Part shown: piece after piece, positions 25,853 through 34,520 of the stretch
How the letters are laid out: every line of letters starts with the position of its first letter
How positions within the stretch are numbered: position 1 is the first letter of the stretch
NCBI RefSeq assembly: GCF_001263205.1
Contig: NZ_CP012333.1
Span: 6,686,501-6,750,500, forward strand
Source of the DNA: Labilithrix luteola
GTDB lineage: Bacteria > Myxococcota_A > Polyangia > Polyangiales > Polyangiaceae
Length of the DNA: 64,000 bases
Reading direction: 5' to 3'
Translations under genes and position numbers: made by a program
Notes under the pieces: model-generated
Told to the model about the DNA's origin: nothing
Seen by the model: the letters and a program-made list of their open reading frames with translations, nothing else
The model's database searches: none

Positions 25853-26551
25853 GTGGTGGTTTCGCGCATCGGAAGAGCTCTCGGACTGGCGCTGGTCGTC
25901 GTTGCTTTCGTCGTCGGCGTCGTTGGCGTCACCGCGTGCCGCAAGAGTCCCGAAGGTGTCGCTGTCGACGAGACTCCTCCGACGGTGACCGAGACGAGTG
26001 CGGGCCTGCTTCTCACGTGGGTCGACGACAAGGGCGAGTTCCACGTCGAGCAAAAGGTGGAGTCGGTTCCGGCCACCGCGCGCGAAATGGTTCGCGTGGT
26101 TGATCCGTCCCGCGAGGAGCCCTCCGGCGGGCGCCTGTTCCTCGTCGACCTGAGGAACTCAGGCGCCGACGGCCACTACCCGGTTCGTGTCGCATCTCGC
26201 GAGGAGTTCGAGAAGCTCGCCGTCTCGCGACGCGCAGCACACGGCGGAGTGCTCTCGCCGCAGGCAGCTCCCACCGGCTCGGCAGCGGAAGCCGCGCGCT
26301 CGCCTGTCGTGATCTACGGCGCTTCTTGGTGTGGCCCATGCCACCAGGCGCAGGCGTTCTTCAAGCGTAAGGGCGTTGCGTTCGTCGAGAAGGACATCGA
26401 GCAGGACTCGGGGGCTGCGCGGGAGATGCGAGCCAAGCTCTCGAAGGTGGGGATGCGCGGTGGCTCGATTCCGGTGATCGACGTGCGCGGCAAGATCCTC
26501 GTCGGCTTCGACGAGGGCGCCATCGAACGCGCGCTCGCCGTCGTCAACTGA
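25853..26551 (+). CDS. lipoprotein with C-terminal glutaredoxin/thioredoxin-fold domain
   Basis: 232 residues from a GTG at 25853. A lipobox (VGVTAC, Cys 29) ends a clean hydrophobic signal. A middle region of about 110 residues resembles a DUF4124-like segment (LLTWVDDKGEFHVEQ). The C-terminal 80 residues form a glutaredoxin-like domain with VVIYGASWCGPCHQA (CGPC active site), an FVEKDIEQD segment, and the cis-Pro SIPVIDV. Predicted to act as a membrane-anchored thiol-disulfide protein outside the cytoplasm. A GTG three bases later is an equivalent start. Stands alone between the ABC-F gene and a convergent lipoprotein gene. Confidence 0.85.
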   Translation: MVVSRIGRALGLALVVVAFVVGVVGVTACRKSPEGVAVDETPPTVTETSAGLLLTWVDDKGEFHVEQKVESVPATAREMVRVVDPSREEPSGGRLFLVDLRNSGADGHYPVRVASREEFEKLAVSRRAAHGGVLSPQAAPTGSAAEAARSPVVIYGASWCGPCHQAQAFFKRKGVAFVEKDIEQDSGAAREMRAKLSKVGMRGGSIPVIDVRGKILVGFDEGAIERALAVVN

Positions 26552-26555
26552 GCGC

Positions 26556-27578
26556 TCAAGGACAGCAGAGCGTCTGTGGGCTCTCGAAGGTGAGCGAGCC
26601 CGTGACGTCCGGCGGAGTCGACACGCCGCAGCCCTCGCCGGCGGTGTATTTCACGCTGCGCGTGCTCGGCGAGCCGAAGGCGCACGCGGTCGAGAGGAAG
26701 CCGAAGGAGACGGGGCAGCCCGCCATGGCGAACCATTCGAGTTTGCCGCCGGCACAGTTGTCCGGGGCGCACGTGCAGGATCCGCAGGATCGCGAGTCGG
26801 TCACGCCGGTGCCGGTCGTGGTGCGCCTGCGGAAGCCTTTGGGGCACGCAAACTCGCCGTCGTGCATGATGCAATTCTTGCCCGCGCTATCGGCTGCCGG
26901 AACACACGCCTGAGCGGCGTCGCAACCCGCTGTGTCGGTCGTCGGCGCGCCGCCACACACCACCACGTCGCTGGGGGGCTGGAGATCGGGCGTGACGACG
27001 GGCGTGTTGCAGGCCGTCGGAGGGTTCGTCGGCAACGGCGTGAATTTCACGCTCGCGTTGACTTGGCTGAAGTCCGCGCTCGTGCACGTACCGTCACCTG
27101 GAAGTGAGAGCGTGAAGTTTCCGGCGGAGCACGTGACGGGGCCGTAGTCGATGCGCACGTCGCCCGCGCACGAGCCATTCTTGCGTGAGCAGCTGCAACC
27201 GCACGTGTCGACGCCCGTAGGCGTGGCCTTGCGCGCATCTTTCGTGGGGTAGGTGGTCGGACACAGCGTCTGGCCGTTCGCGAGAACGACGACCGGCGTC
27301 CAACCGGAGTCGATCGGCATGCAGACCTTCTGTGCGCCGCACACCGGCCGAGGCTCGGGAGGTGGTTCGGTCGCGCCGTCCGCACCGTCGCCAGCGTCTT
27401 GTCCCAGCGGGGTCTCGCTGCTCGCGTCGGCACGCTCTGGCGTGACGGGGCCGGCTCCGATCTCGTAGTCGTTCGCGCCCGTGATGCTGTTGCAGGCGGC
27501 GAGCACGAGCACGAGTGCCACGGCGCTGCTGATCACGGCTCGTGACACCAGCCCATCCGCCCGCCCCCGCCCGTTCAT
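26556..27578 (-). CDS. Cys-rich putative lipoprotein
   Basis: 340 residues from the ATG at 27578. Signal with lipobox VLVLAAC (Cys 29), then an acidic Pro/Asp/Gly-rich linker (about residues 40-75), then about 20 Cys spread in two similar modules: each has an ACVP- or VCMP-like start, a CP segment and a CxCxC cluster (TCGCSCSRKNGSC; SCGSCTCAPDNC). The Cys content suggests an extracytoplasmic, disulfide-stabilised protein. Such modular Cys-rich lipoproteins are common in myxobacterial genomes. No function known. Confidence 0.75.
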   Translation of the reverse strand: MNGRGRADGLVSRAVISSAVALVLVLAACNSITGANDYEIGAGPVTPERADASSETPLGQDAGDGADGATEPPPEPRPVCGAQKVCMPIDSGWTPVVVLANGQTLCPTTYPTKDARKATPTGVDTCGCSCSRKNGSCAGDVRIDYGPVTCSAGNFTLSLPGDGTCTSADFSQVNASVKFTPLPTNPPTACNTPVVTPDLQPPSDVVVCGGAPTTDTAGCDAAQACVPAADSAGKNCIMHDGEFACPKGFRRRTTTGTGVTDSRSCGSCTCAPDNCAGGKLEWFAMAGCPVSFGFLSTACAFGSPSTRSVKYTAGEGCGVSTPPDVTGSLTFESPQTLCCP

Positions 27579-27705
27579 TCCTACTTTTATAGCGCGAACT
27601 TGCTCATTGCCGAGCTGACGACGCCTTTCTGTGGGGCTCGCCCCTCCCTGGATCGTCGGATCAGGCCGAAACGTTGGTGCGTTTGCTGCAAGCCCTGGCC
27701 TTGTC

Positions 27706-28287
27706 GTGTCTGCCTACCGCTCGCGCGATTTGCTCCTCCTGCCCAACTTGCTGAGCGCCCTGCGCCTGCCGTTGGCGGCGGCGTTTCCGTTTGCGGCACG
27801 CCGCGAGCGGGCGCGCTTCGGGCTCGCCGTCGTTGCGCTGGCTGGCCTCACGGACGTGCTGGACGGGTTTTTCGCTCGTCGCCTCGGCCAAGCGACGGCC
27901 ATCGGGGCCGTCGTCGACGGCGTTGCCGACAAGGCTTTCGCGGCAATGGTGCTCGGTACGCTCGTCGAGCGGCGCAAGTTGTCTCCCAAGACGGCGCTGC
28001 TCCTCGCCACGCGTGAGCTCGCCGAGCTGCCGCTCGCGCTCCTGGTCTACGCGAGGCGCAAGTCGGAGCCCGAAGACACCGACCACAAGGCAAATACGCT
28101 CGGGAAGATTGCGACGGCCTTCGAGCTCCTCACCGTCGTGGCGATCCTTCTTGGCGTCCGCAAGCGAGCGCCGCTCCTCGGAACCACCGCTGCTCTCGGC
28201 GCGCTCGCGGGGGCCTCGTACTGGCGCCGTGAGCTCCGCATCACGCGTCAGCGCGAAGACGATTTCCTGCGAACGACGCGCTCGTAG
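27706..28287 (+). CDS. CDP-alcohol phosphatidyltransferase family protein
   Basis: 193 residues if it starts at the GTG at 27706 (MSAYRSRDLLLLPNLLS); a GTG at 27631 would add 25 non-membrane residues unlike the family N-terminus. The catalytic signature DG-x2-AR-x8-G-x3-D-x3-D is complete in DGFFARRLGQATAIGAVVD followed by GVAD. About five membrane segments. It transfers a phosphatidyl or similar group from a CDP-linked donor to an alcohol; phosphatidylglycerophosphate synthase is the most likely subtype but the acceptor is not readable. The 3' end overlaps the convergent rsmI gene by 40 bases. Confidence 0.85.
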   Translation: MSAYRSRDLLLLPNLLSALRLPLAAAFPFAARRERARFGLAVVALAGLTDVLDGFFARRLGQATAIGAVVDGVADKAFAAMVLGTLVERRKLSPKTALLLATRELAELPLALLVYARRKSEPEDTDHKANTLGKIATAFELLTVVAILLGVRKRAPLLGTTAALGALAGASYWRRELRITRQREDDFLRTTRS

Positions 28288-29081
28288 ATCTCGCGCTTGG
28301 GTCGTCCGCTCCAGGCGGCGATGCGTTCGGCGACGGCCTTCGCATGCGTTCCGCCTTCCAGCTCGCGATCGATGCGGGCGTCGATCTCCGCTTCGCCGAT
28401 CGACTCGGCATGGGAGGCGGGCGACCACGCGCCGAGCACGATGGCGATCTCTCCACGCCAGCCGTCTTTCTCGGCGAGGTCGCTCAATGGACCACGCACG
28501 ATCTCCTCGTGCATCTTCGTCAGCTCGCGTGCGACGCAAGCTGGGCGTTCCGGCATCGCGTCGGCGAGGTCGCGTAGCGTAGCCTTCGTGCGTTCCGGCG
28601 ACTCGTAGAGAATCACCGGTTCGGGCGTCTCGCACACGAGCGCGATGGCCGCGCGCCGCTCCGTGCCCTCACGCGGAAGGAACCCCACGAAGCGAAAGCC
28701 TGAGCCGCTCGCGAGGCCGCTGGCGACGAGAGCCGCGAGCACGGCGCTCGGGCCGGGCAGGGGAACGACGCGCACGCCCGCGGCGATCGAGGCCTTCACG
28801 AGGGCTTCGCCGGGATCGCTCACGGCGGGCGTGCCCGCGTCGGTGACGAGGGCGATGGACTGTCCCGCCTGTAGATGCTCGACGAGCCGCTCGACGTCGC
28901 GGGCGCTCGAATGCTCGTGCAACGAGTCGACGGGTTTACCGACGATGCCAAGGTGGCTGAGCAGCTGCCGCGTGCGTCGCGTGTCCTCCGCAGCGATGCG
29001 ATCGACGCTCTTCAAGACGTCGATCGCACGCACGGTGACGTCGCCGAGGTTGCCGATCGGCGTGGCGACGACGTAGAGCAC
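28248..29081 (-). CDS. rsmI: 16S rRNA 2'-O-ribose methyltransferase RsmI
   Basis: 277 residues with the tetrapyrrole-methylase fold: N-terminal LYVVATPIGNLGDVTVRA, AEDTRRTRQLLSHLGI, then LVTDAGTPAVSDPGEALVKA, the family motif for SAM binding. RsmI methylates the ribose of C1402 in 16S rRNA. The N-terminal signature and the TDAGTP motif separate it from cobalamin-pathway enzymes of the same fold. It lies four bases downstream of the sigma factor gene on the same strand and is probably co-transcribed with it. Confidence 0.95.
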   Translation of the reverse strand: MLYVVATPIGNLGDVTVRAIDVLKSVDRIAAEDTRRTRQLLSHLGIVGKPVDSLHEHSSARDVERLVEHLQAGQSIALVTDAGTPAVSDPGEALVKASIAAGVRVVPLPGPSAVLAALVASGLASGSGFRFVGFLPREGTERRAAIALVCETPEPVILYESPERTKATLRDLADAMPERPACVARELTKMHEEIVRGPLSDLAEKDGWRGEIAIVLGAWSPASHAESIGEAEIDARIDRELEGGTHAKAVAERIAAWSGRPKREIYERVVRRKSSSR

Positions 29082-29085
29082 CCGC

Positions 29086-30408
29086 TCAGCCCAGCGTTTC
29101 CGTGGCGTCGCCCATCTCGCGCTTCAAGTAGTCGCGGAGGCGGGCGAGGAGGCGCTGTTCGAGCTGGCGAACGCGTTCGCGCGAGATGCCGAAGCGGTCA
29201 CCGAGGTCTTGCAGCGTGAGCGGATCGTCGGAGACGAGGCGGAGATCGAAGATCGCCAGGTCCTTGTCTTTGCCGGTGAGCGTCTTGCGGAACTCGGCGA
29301 GCTTGTCCTTCACGAGGGCCTGCAGTTCCTCGTCCGCCATCGCGGCCTCGGGACCTGCGCCCACGCTGGGGATCATGTCGACCTTCGCGATGGCGCGGCC
29401 GTCCGCGTCGCCCACGGGCGCGTCGAGCGACTTCTCGCTCTGCGCGAGGCGGACGTCCATCTCGGCGACGTCGCTCTCGGGGACGTTGAGCTGCTTGGCG
29501 ATCTCCGCGTTCGTCGGATCGATCCCCATGGCCTGGAGCTCGTTCCGCTTCTTGCGAAGATTGAAGAACAGCTTGCGCTGCGCCTGCGTCGTCCCGAGTT
29601 TGACGAGACGCCAGTTGTTCAGGATGAACCGCAGGATGTACGCGCGGATCCACCACGCCGCGTAGCTCGAGAGCTTCACGCCGCGGTATGGGTCGTAGCG
29701 TTTGACCGCCTGCATGAGGCCGATGTTGCCCTCCTGCACGAGGTCCATGATGTTCTTGTAGGCGCGGCGGTACTCGTACGCGATCTTCACGACGAGACGC
29801 AGGTTCGCCGTCACGAGCCGCGCAGCGACCTGCGGGTCTTGCGACTCGACGAACTTCACGGCGAGTTCGTGCGTTTCCTCGGGCGTCAGCAGCGGATGCC
29901 GCTGAATCTCCCTGAGGTAGGCGGCCATCGGGTCGAGCCGCTCCATCGACGTGCCGCTGACGGGCGCCGAGAGCGGAGCGCTGCTGGCCGGTTCTTCCAC
30001 GTCGACGTCGCCGTCGGCAGGCTCGGCAAAGACGTCGTCGTCGCTGTCCCCGTCCGCGCTTGCGTCAAGGCCGCCGTCATCGCCCTCGGGCTCTTCGCCC
30101 TCCTCACCGTCGGCTTCACCAGCGCCCGCGGAGCTCGGCGTTTCGGATCCACGGCCCCGCGCAGCACGCGCACGCGTGCGCGTCCCGGCACCGCGAGCGT
30201 CCGTTCCGGACACCTGCTCCTGGTCGTCTTGCTCGGCGCCTTCGGACACGTCCGCAACCAAGATTTCGTCGGTGTTTTCCGAGGCCTTGGCCGCCTTCTT
30301 GCCCTTTCGTGCGGCAGACGACGTGGTGGCGGTCTTGGGCGATCGAGGCACGTTCCGCGGTCTACCACGGTTTCTAGTTCGAGTCAGCGCGTCCTCCTGG
30401 GCGGTCAT
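29086..30408 (-). CDS. rpoH: RpoH-type (sigma-32-like) sigma factor with acidic N-terminal extension
   Basis: 440 residues from the ATG at 30408, chosen because GAGG stands nine bases upstream; an ATG at 30423 is also in frame. Residues 1-150 are low-complexity, first basic (RNRGRPRNVPRSPKTA), then strongly acidic (GEEPEGDDGG). Region 2 follows (MAAYLREIQRHPLLTPEE, NLRLVVKIAYEYRR, YAAWWIRAYILRFI) and the RpoH box QRKLFFNLR is present, which marks the heat-shock sigma class. Region 4 ends with FGISRERVRQLEQRLLARLR. Canonical RpoH is about 285 residues; the extension is extra. rsmI is just downstream. Confidence 0.88.
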   Translation of the reverse strand: MTAQEDALTRTRNRGRPRNVPRSPKTATTSSAARKGKKAAKASENTDEILVADVSEGAEQDDQEQVSGTDARGAGTRTRARAARGRGSETPSSAGAGEADGEEGEEPEGDDGGLDASADGDSDDDVFAEPADGDVDVEEPASSAPLSAPVSGTSMERLDPMAAYLREIQRHPLLTPEETHELAVKFVESQDPQVAARLVTANLRLVVKIAYEYRRAYKNIMDLVQEGNIGLMQAVKRYDPYRGVKLSSYAAWWIRAYILRFILNNWRLVKLGTTQAQRKLFFNLRKKRNELQAMGIDPTNAEIAKQLNVPESDVAEMDVRLAQSEKSLDAPVGDADGRAIAKVDMIPSVGAGPEAAMADEELQALVKDKLAEFRKTLTGKDKDLAIFDLRLVSDDPLTLQDLGDRFGISRERVRQLEQRLLARLRDYLKREMGDATETLG

Positions 30409-30720
30409 CTTGGTTTTCCTCATGATGTGCAGTGAGTGTCGCGCTCGTGGCGGCGGGCCAGGGGAGCAGGAAAGGGGAGGGGAGCAGGCGGATCCGACGA
30501 GCGAGGGACCGACGCGATCGGTCGCCCTACCGCCGGGAAGCCCAACACCTCTTGAGTCCGATGCATTCCCCTGGCCGCGCGTCGCGAGGGCCAGCGATCC
30601 GGTCGAGCGCGGTCGTCGGAGGCGGAAGACGGCGGGACGCGGTCGGACGCATCGGGACGAGCCGACGCGACCTGACGCGAGCTGAGGCGAGTCGAGACGG
30701 GCTGTGGCGCGCGCGAAGGG

Positions 30721-30777
30721 GCGAGGGCAGGCGAGGGCAGGCGAGGGCAGGCGAGGGCAGGCGAGGGCAGGCGAAGG
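30721..30777. repeat. 10-bp tandem repeat upstream of the sigma factor gene
   Basis: Five perfect copies of GCGAGGGCAG at 30721-30770, then a partial GCGAAGG. It lies in the 440-base gap between the sigma factor and the next gene. The rest of this gap is purine-rich on the plus strand and has no convincing coding region. Confidence 0.92.
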
Positions 30778-30865
30778 ACCGCGTTTGCGCATGACGCGAT
30801 GCGCTATTGATGCCAACGCTGCCAGATTTCAAGCAATTGTGAGGCCCAGCTCGAGCTAGGACGCG

Positions 30866-30894
30866 TTGACAGGCGTAGCGGGGTCTTTATTCTG
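30866..30894 (+). promoter_or_regulatory. sigma-70-type promoter with no room for a leader
   Basis: A perfect TTGACA at 30866-30871, a 17-base spacer, and TATTCT at 30889-30894 (four of six matches). The expected transcription start, about seven bases on, falls at the in-frame GTG at 30902, so the transcript would be leaderless. Confidence 0.55.
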
Positions 30895-30901
30895 GCTCGT
30901 C

Positions 30902-32209
30902 GTGGAAAGGTCTGCGTCGACAGGCGCACTGCTCCTCACCAGCGCGGATTTCGACGCGTTCCTGGAGCCGACCCCCCAGCCTCGTACGAGTCAGGGTGCT
31001 CGGCCACCTGCGGCCTCGACCCAGCGACGTGCGCTGCGCGAGCGGATGGAGCACTGGGCTCGCGGCCTGGCTCCGCGGCTCGACCAGCTCGGCATTTCCT
31101 TCGAGGTCGTCGTGCCGGACGAGGTGGAGCAACATCTGACCTCGCGTGGGCCGCGGGCCATCGCCCAGCGGGTCGTCTTCATTCGCGACGCCTTTGCGCG
31201 TCCGGACGTGCCGCGCGTGGAGCCGGAGCTCGACCCCCTCCGTTCCCATGCGTATCTCGCTCTCACCATCGACAGCGTGCACGTCGAGGTGAGCCTCGAA
31301 TTCTGTCCGGAGGCCGAGGCGGACGTCAAAAACCTCCGCGCGCGCATCGCCGATCCCACCGACCTCCTCGAACTCGTCACCCTCTTCGAGACCTTGCCCG
31401 AGGAGTTCGCCATCGGTGTCATCGGCGTGCCGAGTTTTCCGCGCGCGACCAGCGCGAATGCCGACGACATTCGCGCGCTGCTCGACGACAGCCAGCGCAA
31501 TCGCCGGCCGCTGTGGATCGGGTGGAGCGTCAAACGCGAAGTCGCGCTCGCCCACTCGAACGAGCTCGACGAGCAGCTGGCCGATGCCCTCGTCGTTCTC
31601 GCGCACGCATATCGGCTCGTCGCGTGGGCGCCCGACAACGACCTCATTCGCGCAAGCCGGCGCGGTGCATGGCGTGCGGGGCGACCGCGCGAAGAGATGC
31701 GTGAACGTGCACGCGAAGAGCGCCGTGCACGCAAGCGTCGCGACGTGCGAAAGGGCCCGGTGCGTACCGAGGGCACCCGTCGCGAGCGCGAAGACACGCG
31801 GCGTCCCATCTCCATGGCCGAGCGCGAGACGCCCGTTTCGCGTCGTGCCCCGGACGCCTCCGAGCTGCGCGACGAAGAACGCGGAGCGAAGGACGTGAGC
31901 CGCGCGTTTCCTGCGCGGCGTCCGGTGCTGCCGACATCGCTTCGGGCGCGAGGGGCTCGACCGCTTCTCGCGACGGAAATCGATCCACGCATCCCCATCG
32001 AGAAAGGAACGCGCGTCCGTGTCCTCGCCGGACCGTTCGCGAACAAGCTCGGCGTGGTCGAGGAGCTCGATGCCAAAGGTCGCGCGCGGGTGCGTCTGGG
32101 GCTTCTCGCGGCCACCGTCGAGTTGAAAGATCTCGTCGCAAGCACCGAGGGAACGCGCCCGATCCTTTCGAGCTCGCACCGCCGTCCACGAACGACGCGC
32201 TCGCGCTGA
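30902..32209 (+). CDS. KOW-domain protein of unknown function
   Basis: 435 residues from the GTG at 30902; a TTG at 30866 is in frame but coincides with a perfect -35 hexamer. The N-terminal 220 residues form a soluble domain without recognised motif (ISFEVVVPDEVEQHL, LALTIDSVHVEVSLEF, PLWIGWSVKREVALAH). A highly charged linker of about 120 residues, rich in Arg and Glu, follows. The C-terminal 60 residues contain a KOW motif (KGTRVRVLAGPFANKLGVVE, then VRLGLLAATVELKDL), as in NusG or ribosomal proteins, so RNA or ribosome binding is plausible. Function unknown. Confidence 0.78.
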   Translation: MERSASTGALLLTSADFDAFLEPTPQPRTSQGARPPAASTQRRALRERMEHWARGLAPRLDQLGISFEVVVPDEVEQHLTSRGPRAIAQRVVFIRDAFARPDVPRVEPELDPLRSHAYLALTIDSVHVEVSLEFCPEAEADVKNLRARIADPTDLLELVTLFETLPEEFAIGVIGVPSFPRATSANADDIRALLDDSQRNRRPLWIGWSVKREVALAHSNELDEQLADALVVLAHAYRLVAWAPDNDLIRASRRGAWRAGRPREEMRERAREERRARKRRDVRKGPVRTEGTRREREDTRRPISMAERETPVSRRAPDASELRDEERGAKDVSRAFPARRPVLPTSLRARGARPLLATEIDPRIPIEKGTRVRVLAGPFANKLGVVEELDAKGRARVRLGLLAATVELKDLVASTEGTRPILSSSHRRPRTTRSR

Positions 32210-32228
32210 CCTCAGACGAGCTCGGCGC

Positions 32229-33912
32229 TCAGAGGGGGATGTTCGGGCGTGTGCAGCGGAAGCCCACGTCCACGCGTGTGGCCGTCCGATGAACCGCCGC
32301 TCGGATGCTCGCGGCCGTCTCGGCGGGCGGCATGCTGAACGCACCACCGTGGATGATGACGCTGTCCGACACATCGGAGGGGCACTCGGGATCGCGGAGA
32401 ATGCCGCTTCCCGAGCCCTGACACGCGGCGGTCGGTGGCGTGAGACCATCGCGCGTCCACTCGGCCAGATTCGACGCGAGGCCGTAGACGCTCGAGCCGT
32501 CGACATCGAGCACGTCACGTGTCGAGGCGAGTGTCTCGGCCGACAGAGGCAAGAACGCGCCGTTCGGGTCCTTCACGCACGAACCGTCGCCATGGAGAAC
32601 GCCGACGGCTCGGCCTGCGATCGCCTCGTCGCATGCCGGCGCTTCGTCACCCCACAAGAACGTCGAACGACCGAAGTTCGATGCGAGGTACTCGAGCTGC
32701 GCGACGGTCGGCAGATCAGCTCCGCGCTTCTTGCAGATGTCGTCCGCACGAGAATCTGCCCGTCGGTTGCATCTTCTGGGACACGGCGCGCTCCCATTGC
32801 GCTTCGGTCGGCAACGCGCCGCCCTCGAAGCCGCAGAACTCCGAGGCCAAGTCCCATGCGATGCAAGTGGCGGGCATCGTCTCACGTTCGGGGTCGTTCG
32901 GATCTGGCTCGTTTCGATATGTGCAAAGTGCAGTAGGCGAGCTCTCGTCCGACCCGAGCGGCGCGTCGTTCGCGCGCACCACGAGGGACGGCTCGAAGCC
33001 TCTGTGCAAGGCCTCTCGGAGACGGCGCACGGACACCTCGTCGCGATCCATCGCGAACGAGTGGACGAGCGCAAGGCGAGGTGGTGACGAGCTGACGACG
33101 AGGTTCGTGTAGTTGCCGACCGCGAGACCATTGCCTCCGAGAAGGAAGACGCCACCGCGGATCGGCACGGCGCCGTCGCGCGAGGGCGGATCTTCGGCGC
33201 CGAGCCCGCTCGCGATCGTCGAGACCGTGGATGCGCGCGCTCCGTCGGCGTCGGAGGTCGCCGAGGCGGGCGCCCACGGTTGCTCGGAGTCGATGCAGCT
33301 CGAAGCTTCGGCGAGGCTCGCCATGCGGCCCATGCACGCGCCGCGCAGCGTGACGGCCAACCGATCCGGCGCGCCGCCACCGATCGTCACGCGAAGGAGC
33401 CGATCGACGGTGACGGCGGGGGTAGGTTCGGTGGGAGGTGTGACGTCGGCGCCGTCGACGATCAGCCGCGGTTGGCCATCAGCTTCGACGTCGGGCTCGA
33501 CGTAATCGGGCGCCGCGTCGTCGGGAACGGTGGGCCGAAAGCGCTCACCGAGGTAGTCGCGCTCGGCGCCGTCGGGATACAGACGCAGCCGCACGAAGAC
33601 TTCACCGGTCGCACCTTCCGTGTCGAGCGACGCGACGAACGATGCTGGGTAATCACTCCTATCGCGGAGCGCGAATTGACGACTCTGACGCCACGCGCCC
33701 GACGCGTCGAAGACGTCGATGCGCAGGTGGCTCACGATGGCGGGGATTGGCAAGTCCGTACTGACTTCGACCGTCGTATGCGGATACGGCGCCGGGGCGT
33801 CGCTTTCGCAGCCGACGACGGCCGCCAGAGACAAAGGCAACGCCATCGCCGCAAGCGCTGTCGCTCGCAACTCGACCCATCGTTCGAGAAAGGCGGAAAA
33901 ACGCGCCTTCAT
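32229..33912 (-). pseudogene. formylglycine-generating-enzyme-like lipoprotein, frameshifted
   Basis: The first frame starts at the ATG at 33912 with a lipobox (LAAVVGC, Cys 35). A beta-rich N-terminal domain (LRIDVFDASGAWRQ, VFVRLRLYPDGAE) is followed by the beginning of an FGE-sulfatase domain: FLLGGNG, SFAMDRDEVSVRRLREAL, CIAWDLASEFCGFEGGALPTEAQWE. That frame stops at 32716. The other frame picks up from about 32775 with DDICKKRGADLPTVAQLEYL and continues through SVYGLASNLAEWTRDG and SVIIHGGAF to VGFRCTRPNIPL, the normal FGE end. One extra base, or two lost, would restore a single gene. The PT-x-AQ-x-E motif occurs twice across the break. May be sequencing error or true decay. Confidence 0.75.
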
Positions 33913-34057
33913 TCCGAGGCGGTACCACAAGTCCCTTGGCTGGCAACGCGAATCGTCGTGAGGACGCGGTGTTGCTTCGATTCCGCACTCGAAAGGCGCT
34001 GCAGCGCAATCGGTGAGGGCGACACTTCTCGAGCGAAAGAGGTCGGCGTCGGGACCG

Positions 34058-34501
34058 TCAGGCGCCCTTCATGAGATCGGTGTAGCGCCGTTGCATTTCG
34101 GCGGGCGTGAGCTTCTCGATCTCGTGACCGATGAGCCACTCGTGGCCGAACGGATCGCGGACGGTTCCGGAGCGCTCGCCGTAGAAATGATCTTGCGGTT
34201 TGCGCACGATGGTCGCGCCGGCTTCGACCGCGCGTGCGATGAGCGCATCGCAATCGTCGACGTGGAGATGGATGCCGACGCCGGTTCCACCGAGGGACTG
34301 CGGGCCGACGATGCCGTATTCGGGGTACTCCTCGGAAACCATCACCGTGGTTCCGCCGAAGTCGAGCTCGGCGTGGCCGATGCGCCCGCTCGGCTCGGTC
34401 AGCCGGAACTTCTCCGTGACGCCGAACGCCTTCTTGTAGAACTCGATGGCGGCGCCGGCATTCTTCACGCGCAGGTACGAAAACACTTCGTGGATGGCCA
34501 T
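34058..34501 (-). CDS. VOC-family (PhnB/glyoxalase-like) protein
   Basis: 147 residues, a full-length bleomycin-resistance/dioxygenase fold: VFSYLRVKNAGAAIEFYKKAFG, GRIGHAELDFGGTTVMVSEE, GIHLHVDDCDALIARAVEAGA and GERSGTVRDPFGHEWLI. The final block is typical of PhnB-type VOC proteins. The metal site and reaction are not determined. It lies 19 bases downstream of an AraC-type regulator on the same strand, so the regulator may control it. Confidence 0.9.
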   Translation of the reverse strand: MAIHEVFSYLRVKNAGAAIEFYKKAFGVTEKFRLTEPSGRIGHAELDFGGTTVMVSEEYPEYGIVGPQSLGGTGVGIHLHVDDCDALIARAVEAGATIVRKPQDHFYGERSGTVRDPFGHEWLIGHEIEKLTPAEMQRRYTDLMKGA

Positions 34502-34520
34502 GACGTTGTCTCCTCGAACG

